From an uncultured Bacteroidia bacterium (GTDB taxonomy: Bacteria > Bacteroidota > Bacteroidia > Bacteroidales > F082): a stretch of 38,716 bases of DNA. The translations under genes and the position numbers were made by a program. The stretch lies in the NCBI GenBank assembly GCA_913009755.1, contig CAJVWU010000036.1, forward strand, positions 1-38,716, in the 5' to 3' direction. Positions 34,699-38,716 of this stretch are shown piece after piece (position 1 is the first letter of the stretch; every line of letters begins with the position of its first letter). The notes beneath the pieces were generated by a model. That model had not been told where the DNA came from. It worked only from the letters and a program-made list of their open reading frames with translations, and ran no database searches.

Positions 34699-34924
34699 AT
34701 CGTAAGCTGTTTATAAATTTATTTTAAGTTGATTTTTATGCAAGTTTAGGAAAATTTAACCAATATTAAAAATGAATCCTTTCCAAATTAGCAAAACAAC
34801 TATTTTCAATTTTTAAATCGGATTTGTTAAATTAAAAACGAAAGGAAAACGCTGATTGTAAATATATATTTTATAAATTAGCCTTCTTTAAATATAGTCT
34901 TATCGTCGAATCAATCAGTTAAAT
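34699..34924. promoter_or_regulatory. Divergent promoter region of the leucine-degradation genes
   Basis: These 226 AT-rich bases lie between mccB (minus) and the lyase-like gene (plus). Near-consensus -7 elements occur on the minus strand (TAATTTG near 34785 and TACGATTTG overlapping the mccB start), but none matches TAnnTTTG exactly. Joint control of both arms is an inference from the layout. Confidence 0.35.
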
Positions 34925-35941
34925 ATGAATTATCCGAAAAAAGTTGTTATAGGGGACATAACCGTTCGTGACGGTTTTCAGCATGAAGAAAAATTTATTC
35001 CGACAGCGGCCAAATTATGGCTGGCCGAAGAGCTTGTCCTTTGTGGTTTTAAACATATTGAGGTTACCAATTTCGGGAATCCGAAGGGTATGCCCCAGTT
35101 TAAAGATGCCGATGAATTGTTTAAAAAGATCAGGGGTAGCAAACGCATGAAAGATAAACTGGATGACGTAAGCCTCACTGCGGTAACCATCCGCGAACGT
35201 GCTATCGAACGTGCCATTCAGGCAAAAAAAGATGGTTACGGGCCTGACCGGATTTTATTAATGGTGTCCACCAGCGGGTCGCATCAGAAAAAGAATTCAG
35301 GCCTTACCTTAAAGGAATACTGGAAAATGGCGGAAGAGTGGATACCCAAAGCTCAGGCTGCCGGGTTAAAAGTAAACGGTACCGTCAGCACCATCTGGGG
35401 TTGCCCCATCGAAGGCCCCACCAAAATGGAAGATGCCATTGAATTTACAAAACGTTGGTTTGACATTGGAGCAAACGATGTGGAACATGCCGACCATGAC
35501 GGTTCTGCATCACCCGACAGGGTTTACAAATATTTTTCAATGCTGATGGACAAATTCGATAACCCGCACAAACACATTGTTCACTTTCATACTACCCGTG
35601 GCTGGGGACTGGTCAATGTCCTGGCTGCATTACAGGCAGGGATGACAAATTATGAATCAACAATGGGTGGCATTGGCGGGCAACCCGCAAACTTTGTGGA
35701 TGGCGTTCCCGTTTCGGGAACAGGAGACTATTATTACAATAGTTATCATAATGTAGGCCTGGTATCCACCGAAGATATGGTGGTGATGATGGATGAAATG
35801 GGCATTGAAACCAACCTCGACATTGACCGCATATTAAAAACAGGCCGGATGGTTGAAAAAATTGTTGGCAGAAGACTCCGCTCGGAAACCATTCACCAGG
35901 GGCGGATATCTAAGAATCTTTCGGGAAGGGGCCGGGATTAA
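34925..35941 (+). CDS. DRE-TIM lyase-like protein without the HMG-CoA lyase catalytic Cys
   Basis: 338 aa of the DRE-TIM metallolyase superfamily. TVRDGFQHEE (Arg15, Asp16) and the metal pair HFH (His220, His222) are in place. Two hallmarks of HMG-CoA lyase differ: HDT reads HTT at 222-224, and the loop GLGGCP reads GIGGQP (Gln253 in place of the catalytic Cys). The classical lyase is encoded just downstream at 36112. This protein may therefore use another acyl-CoA or condense rather than cleave. It starts the plus-strand arm of the leucine cluster. A hydroxy-acyl-CoA lyase or a Claisen-type enzyme are both possible; no function is asserted. Confidence 0.72.
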   Translation: MNYPKKVVIGDITVRDGFQHEEKFIPTAAKLWLAEELVLCGFKHIEVTNFGNPKGMPQFKDADELFKKIRGSKRMKDKLDDVSLTAVTIRERAIERAIQAKKDGYGPDRILLMVSTSGSHQKKNSGLTLKEYWKMAEEWIPKAQAAGLKVNGTVSTIWGCPIEGPTKMEDAIEFTKRWFDIGANDVEHADHDGSASPDRVYKYFSMLMDKFDNPHKHIVHFHTTRGWGLVNVLAALQAGMTNYESTMGGIGGQPANFVDGVPVSGTGDYYYNSYHNVGLVSTEDMVVMMDEMGIETNLDIDRILKTGRMVEKIVGRRLRSETIHQGRISKNLSGRGRD

Positions 35942-36111
35942 GCGGGAGTGTTAGGAGTTAGAAGATAAAATGTTCAGATTTATTTGTTATCCTTTGAGTT
36001 GACCAGATATTGTTGGCTGAAGATTACAAACGGAAACATACCAGATATTCCGATTTTTCTCAATAAAATCTTACCTTGTCCGTTTTTAATAATAAAATTA
36101 TATAGGTATTG

Positions 36112-36969
36112 ATGCAATACAAAAGCCAAATAAAGATCATCGAAACCCCGCGTGACGGGATGCAGGGGATAGATACTTTTATCCCGACCCGGAAAAAGAT
36201 TGAATACATCAATCTCTTGTTAAAATGCGGATTTGATACGGTGGAAACCGGAAGTTTTGTTTCACCACGGGCCATTCCGCAGATGGCCGATACGGCTGAA
36301 ATACTGAAAGGTCTTGATTATTCGAATACCAAATCAAAAATTGCCGTATTGGTTGCCAACCTCAAAGGCGGCAAACTTGCCGTTGAATTCGACAGGGTTG
36401 ATGATATTTTTTACCCTTTTTCCACTTCGCCTACTTTTCTCAGGAAAAATTTAAATACAACAACAGCGGAAGCGGAAAAAACCATTGACAGTTTACAAAA
36501 TCTGTGTGTAAAATCAGGTAAGGAACTGGTGGTTTTTATTTCTTTGGCATTTGGTGATCCTTATGGTGACGAATGGAATACGGAACTGGTTTATCATTGG
36601 GTAGAGTCGCTGGTGACGAGAGGTATCAGGAAAATACCTTTGGCCGATACAATAGGGGATATTGCACCGGAGGTTATTTATCATGTTTGCAACCAGATCA
36701 TCGGTGATTTTCCCGGAATAGAATTTGGCCTGCATGCCCATGTTTTGCCGGGAAAGGGAAAAGATAAGATTGATGCCGCCTACCGCTGCGGGATCCGAAG
36801 ATTTGACACCGTGATTGGCGGACTGGGTGGATGCCCCATGACAGACAAGGAACTGGCAGGTAACCTGGCACTTGAAACCCTGATCAGCTGGTGCGACGGC
36901 CATGGCATTGAAACCGGGCTGGACCGGGAACAACTGTCGAAAGCACAAACCTATCCTCTTTTTTTATAA
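36112..36969 (+). CDS. Hydroxymethylglutaryl-CoA lyase
   Basis: 285 aa, with the start chosen at the ATG at 36112 rather than the TTG one codon earlier. TIM-barrel lyase that cleaves HMG-CoA to acetoacetate and acetyl-CoA. The active-site residues are present: ETPRDGMQ (Arg14, Asp15), the metal-binding HAH (His208, His210), the catalytic loop GGLGGCPMT (Cys241) and Asn251 in AGNLALE. It is the final ring of leucine degradation in this cluster; its acetoacetate feeds the CoA-transferase at 26997-28395. It ends overlapping the stop of the convergent MNT fragment by 6 bases. Confidence 0.92.
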   Translation: MQYKSQIKIIETPRDGMQGIDTFIPTRKKIEYINLLLKCGFDTVETGSFVSPRAIPQMADTAEILKGLDYSNTKSKIAVLVANLKGGKLAVEFDRVDDIFYPFSTSPTFLRKNLNTTTAEAEKTIDSLQNLCVKSGKELVVFISLAFGDPYGDEWNTELVYHWVESLVTRGIRKIPLADTIGDIAPEVIYHVCNQIIGDFPGIEFGLHAHVLPGKGKDKIDAAYRCGIRRFDTVIGGLGGCPMTDKELAGNLALETLISWCDGHGIETGLDREQLSKAQTYPLFL

Positions 36970-37185
36970 TGTGCTTTTTTCTCTTGAAGAACAGAAACAG
37001 CATCCCTGCTGTAAAATAATTTTATCCGATACTCCTTCATTCATTACGGCAATATCAATATCGCTGCCTTTTTGATAATTACCAATTGCCCTGCTGCCAA
37101 ACAGAAATACCTTTTTCACTTTGGAATATCTGCTTAAAATATCCTGAAGAGTTTGAATATCTCTGTTTGTCAGTCCGTGATTCAT
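36964..37185 (-). pseudogene. MNT-type nucleotidyltransferase fragment (HEPN/MNT module)
   Basis: 73 codons. KKVFLFGSRAIGNYQKGSDIDIAVMNEG holds the minimal nucleotidyltransferase motif GSRxxG...SDxDI, usual for MntA-like antitoxins. After VSDKIILQ the sequence turns into an unrelated cysteine-rich end (CCFCSSREKSTL), and the second half of the domain is missing. A frameshift or deletion near 37010-37030 is likely. The ATG overlaps the stop of the HEPN remnant upstream (ATGA). Confidence 0.7.
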
Positions 37186-37445
37186 ATTTTCTTTTCAGTT
37201 TCAGGTTTTAGAAAAAAGAAAAGTTTTTCCAATGCCGGATAGATGTCAGTTCTGAATTTTTGTTCTGATGTTAGAAATTTTTCACCACTGTAGTCGTGCG
37301 AGAGTTCATTCCTTAATTCAAATCCGTCAATCAACTCCTAAGCATAGTCAATATAACCGCTTTGTTGTGCAAGGCGAATAGTATCTTTTGGTGAAGGTTC
37401 GAAAGTTTCAAACCTTTGCTGCCATCTAATTTCGTTTTTATCCAT
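37182..37445 (-). pseudogene. HEPN-domain partner of the MNT protein, broken
   Basis: The frame from ATG at 37445 to TGA at 37182 (88 codons) has one in-frame TAG at codon 36 (37338-37340). It begins MDKNEIRWQQRFETFE like nucleotidyltransferase-substrate-binding (HI0074-type) proteins. It lacks the central helices of that family and then shows LRNELSHDYSGE, which contains the HEPN R-x4-H motif. The missing centre and the stop mark it as decayed. With the MNT fragment it forms a relic toxin-antitoxin-like pair. Confidence 0.65.
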
Positions 37446-37612
37446 GATAAAATCATTTAATTACTTAAATCAACTCTCTTTCTTCGTTTTTAACTTAACC
37501 GATCTGTTTTAATTCCAACGATCCTATTTCAAAAATAATAATTTTAATGATTAAATGTCTGTAAAGATTTAAGAAATAAATACTAAAACGGTTAAAAGTT
37601 GGGTTGACTTTG

Positions 37613-38455
37613 TTACAAAAACTTTTCCAACTTTCCGGTTTCCTTCACCCGCACCCCTTTTTCGGTATTGTGCAAAGTGGCTGCTTCGTTGTAAAGGTCA
37701 TGTTCAAAAAATAAAATATAGTCGTTTTCAAGGGCTTCTTTGTAAAACCGTTCCTTGTCTTTCAGGGTTTGCAGCGGACGGGTATCATAAGCCATGATCC
37801 ACGGCATGGGAATGTGGGCGGATGAGGGCATGAGGTCGGCCATGAAAACAACGGTTTTCCCGTTTATCCGGATGTGCGGGATCACCTGGCCTTCGGTGTG
37901 GCCATGATACAATCTGAAGTCAATGTTTGGAATGTGTTCGCCCTCTTCTTCGATCAGGTTCAACTGACCACTTTCCTGTATCGGAAGAATGTTTTCCTTT
38001 AAAAAAGATGCTGTTTCCCTGCGGTTTGGGTTTGTTGCCCAGTCAAACTGCTGACGGCTTGTCCAGTAAGCAGCATTTGGGAATGCCGGTTCGTAACCCG
38101 TTTTGTCATCATTCCATTTCACACTCCCCCCGCAATGGTCGAAATGCATGTGGGTTAATATGGCATCGGTAATATCCTCAGGTTTATAACCTGCTTTTGC
38201 GAGGGATGATTCCAGTGTGGCCTCCCCGTTGAGGTAATAATGCTTCAGCCATTTTTCATCCTGTTTGTTCCCGATACCGTTGTCAATTAATATTTTCCGG
38301 TCGCCATCCACCACCAGCAGGCAGCGCATTGACCAGTTGCACAGGTTGTTTTCATCGGCGGGATAGACTTTATTCCAAAGTACTTTGGGCACAACACCAA
38401 ACATGGCGCCGCCATCCAGTTTCAGGTTGCCGGTTTCTATGGGGTAGAGTTTCAT
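37613..38455 (-). CDS. MBL-fold metallohydrolase
   Basis: 280 aa from the ATG at 38455 (MKLYPIETGNLKLDGG is the typical start; a longer frame to 38479 is possible). The zinc-binding motif is LTHMHFDHCGG (HxHxDH), followed by LYHGHTEGQVIPHI (third metal His), VVFMADLMPS (bridging Asp) and FFEHDLYNEA (last His). It belongs to the broad metallo-beta-lactamase hydrolase family close to quorum-quenching lactonase-like or thioesterase-like proteins; the substrate cannot be read from sequence. Monocistronic, cytoplasmic (no signal peptide), facing away from the gene at 38658. Confidence 0.85.
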   Translation of the reverse strand: MKLYPIETGNLKLDGGAMFGVVPKVLWNKVYPADENNLCNWSMRCLLVVDGDRKILIDNGIGNKQDEKWLKHYYLNGEATLESSLAKAGYKPEDITDAILTHMHFDHCGGSVKWNDDKTGYEPAFPNAAYWTSRQQFDWATNPNRRETASFLKENILPIQESGQLNLIEEEGEHIPNIDFRLYHGHTEGQVIPHIRINGKTVVFMADLMPSSAHIPMPWIMAYDTRPLQTLKDKERFYKEALENDYILFFEHDLYNEAATLHNTEKGVRVKETGKLEKFL

Positions 38456-38618
38456 GATTTCAATTTTAATGTCCGGCAAAAATAGGGATTTTCAAAATGC
38501 AGGTTTTCGGCTTTATTTTTTACGCCTGACTTTTAACCTGATTAATTCATAAGTTTTGGTTGAATAGGCATTTTGCCCCGTCCTTCAGGTAATGGCACTA
38601 ACATTAACAAAATAATAT

Positions 38619-38626
38619 TATCTTTG
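38619..38626 (+). promoter_or_regulatory. -7 promoter element TATCTTTG
   Basis: This is an exact TAnnTTTG match, 31 bases before the ATG at 38658, identical to the element in front of icmF. Confidence 0.55.
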
Positions 38627-38657
38627 CTAAAATATTTTAACATACCAAAGATAAAAA

Positions 38658-38716
38658 ATGGAAAACAACAGATCATTGGCCGTTAGTGCCTTGTTAAACC
38701 AGGAATTGAAAAAAGG
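38658..38716 (+). CDS. Start of a further gene, cut by the window end
   Basis: Nineteen codons are visible (MENNRSLAVSALLNQELKK) with no stop. A good promoter-like element lies upstream. The protein cannot be identified from this short piece. Confidence 0.45.
   Translation, partial: MENNRSLAVSALLNQELKK

Overview
The window looks like a chromosomal segment of a Bacteroidota bacterium, probably a Bacteroidales/Marinilabiliales-type lineage. The evidence is a type IX secretion C-terminal sorting domain, Bacteroidota-type -7 promoter elements (TAnnTTTG), a general lack of Shine-Dalgarno sequences, IcmF, and a complete set of leucine-catabolism genes. No rRNA, tRNA or true CRISPR array was seen.

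Layout. 1-1560: a frameshifted outer-membrane protein gene and hairpin repeats. 1561-5444 (minus): a split membrane electron-transfer complex resembling the ETF:menaquinone oxidoreductase. Its two genes are separated by an AAA ATPase/DUF4276 pair that looks like an inserted defence module. 5750-6871: an AAA/DUF4143 ATPase. 7039-12322: IcmF, then a five-unit palindromic repeat array, then a divergent butyrate kinase. 12451-14043 and 18864-21490: FkbH-like HAD protein, acyl carrier protein, VOC epimerase-like protein, divergent polysaccharide deacetylase and AAC(3)-type acetyltransferase, probably one acyl/amino-sugar modification pathway. A minus-strand block of secreted and partly decayed genes (14218-18532) interrupts it. 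21504-22866: a REP-associated tyrosine transposase (RAYT) flanked by the same repeat family as at 10429-11170. 22943-25399: a large secreted deacetylase-like protein whose leader and first codons copy those of the butyrate kinase gene. 25401-26996: a 17-codon deacetylase fragment, two small envelope genes and a multi-hairpin element. 26997-36969: a divergently transcribed leucine/isovalerate degradation cluster. 36964-38716: a decayed HEPN/MNT pair, an MBL-fold hydrolase and the start of a further gene.

How it fits together. The metabolic theme is branched and short-chain acyl-CoA. Acyl-CoA dehydrogenase, methylcrotonyl-CoA carboxylase, methylglutaconyl-CoA hydratase and HMG-CoA lyase lead to acetoacetate, which the succinyl-CoA:3-oxoacid CoA-transferase activates. 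IcmF interconverts isobutyryl- and butyryl-CoA. The split Fe-S/haem complex is a reasonable acceptor for electrons leaving the dehydrogenase via ETF.

The accessory theme is repeat-driven rearrangement. Three families of compact multi-hairpin elements are present. One is linked to a RAYT, one truncates an ORF6N gene, and recombination near the RAYT-linked family seems to have carried the butyrate kinase leader in front of an unrelated secreted protein. No single gene here is a clear new system. The strongest candidates for follow-up are the RAYT/repeat family with its chimeric gene, the AAA-DUF4276 cassette, and the HMG-CoA-lyase-like paralogue without the catalytic cysteine.
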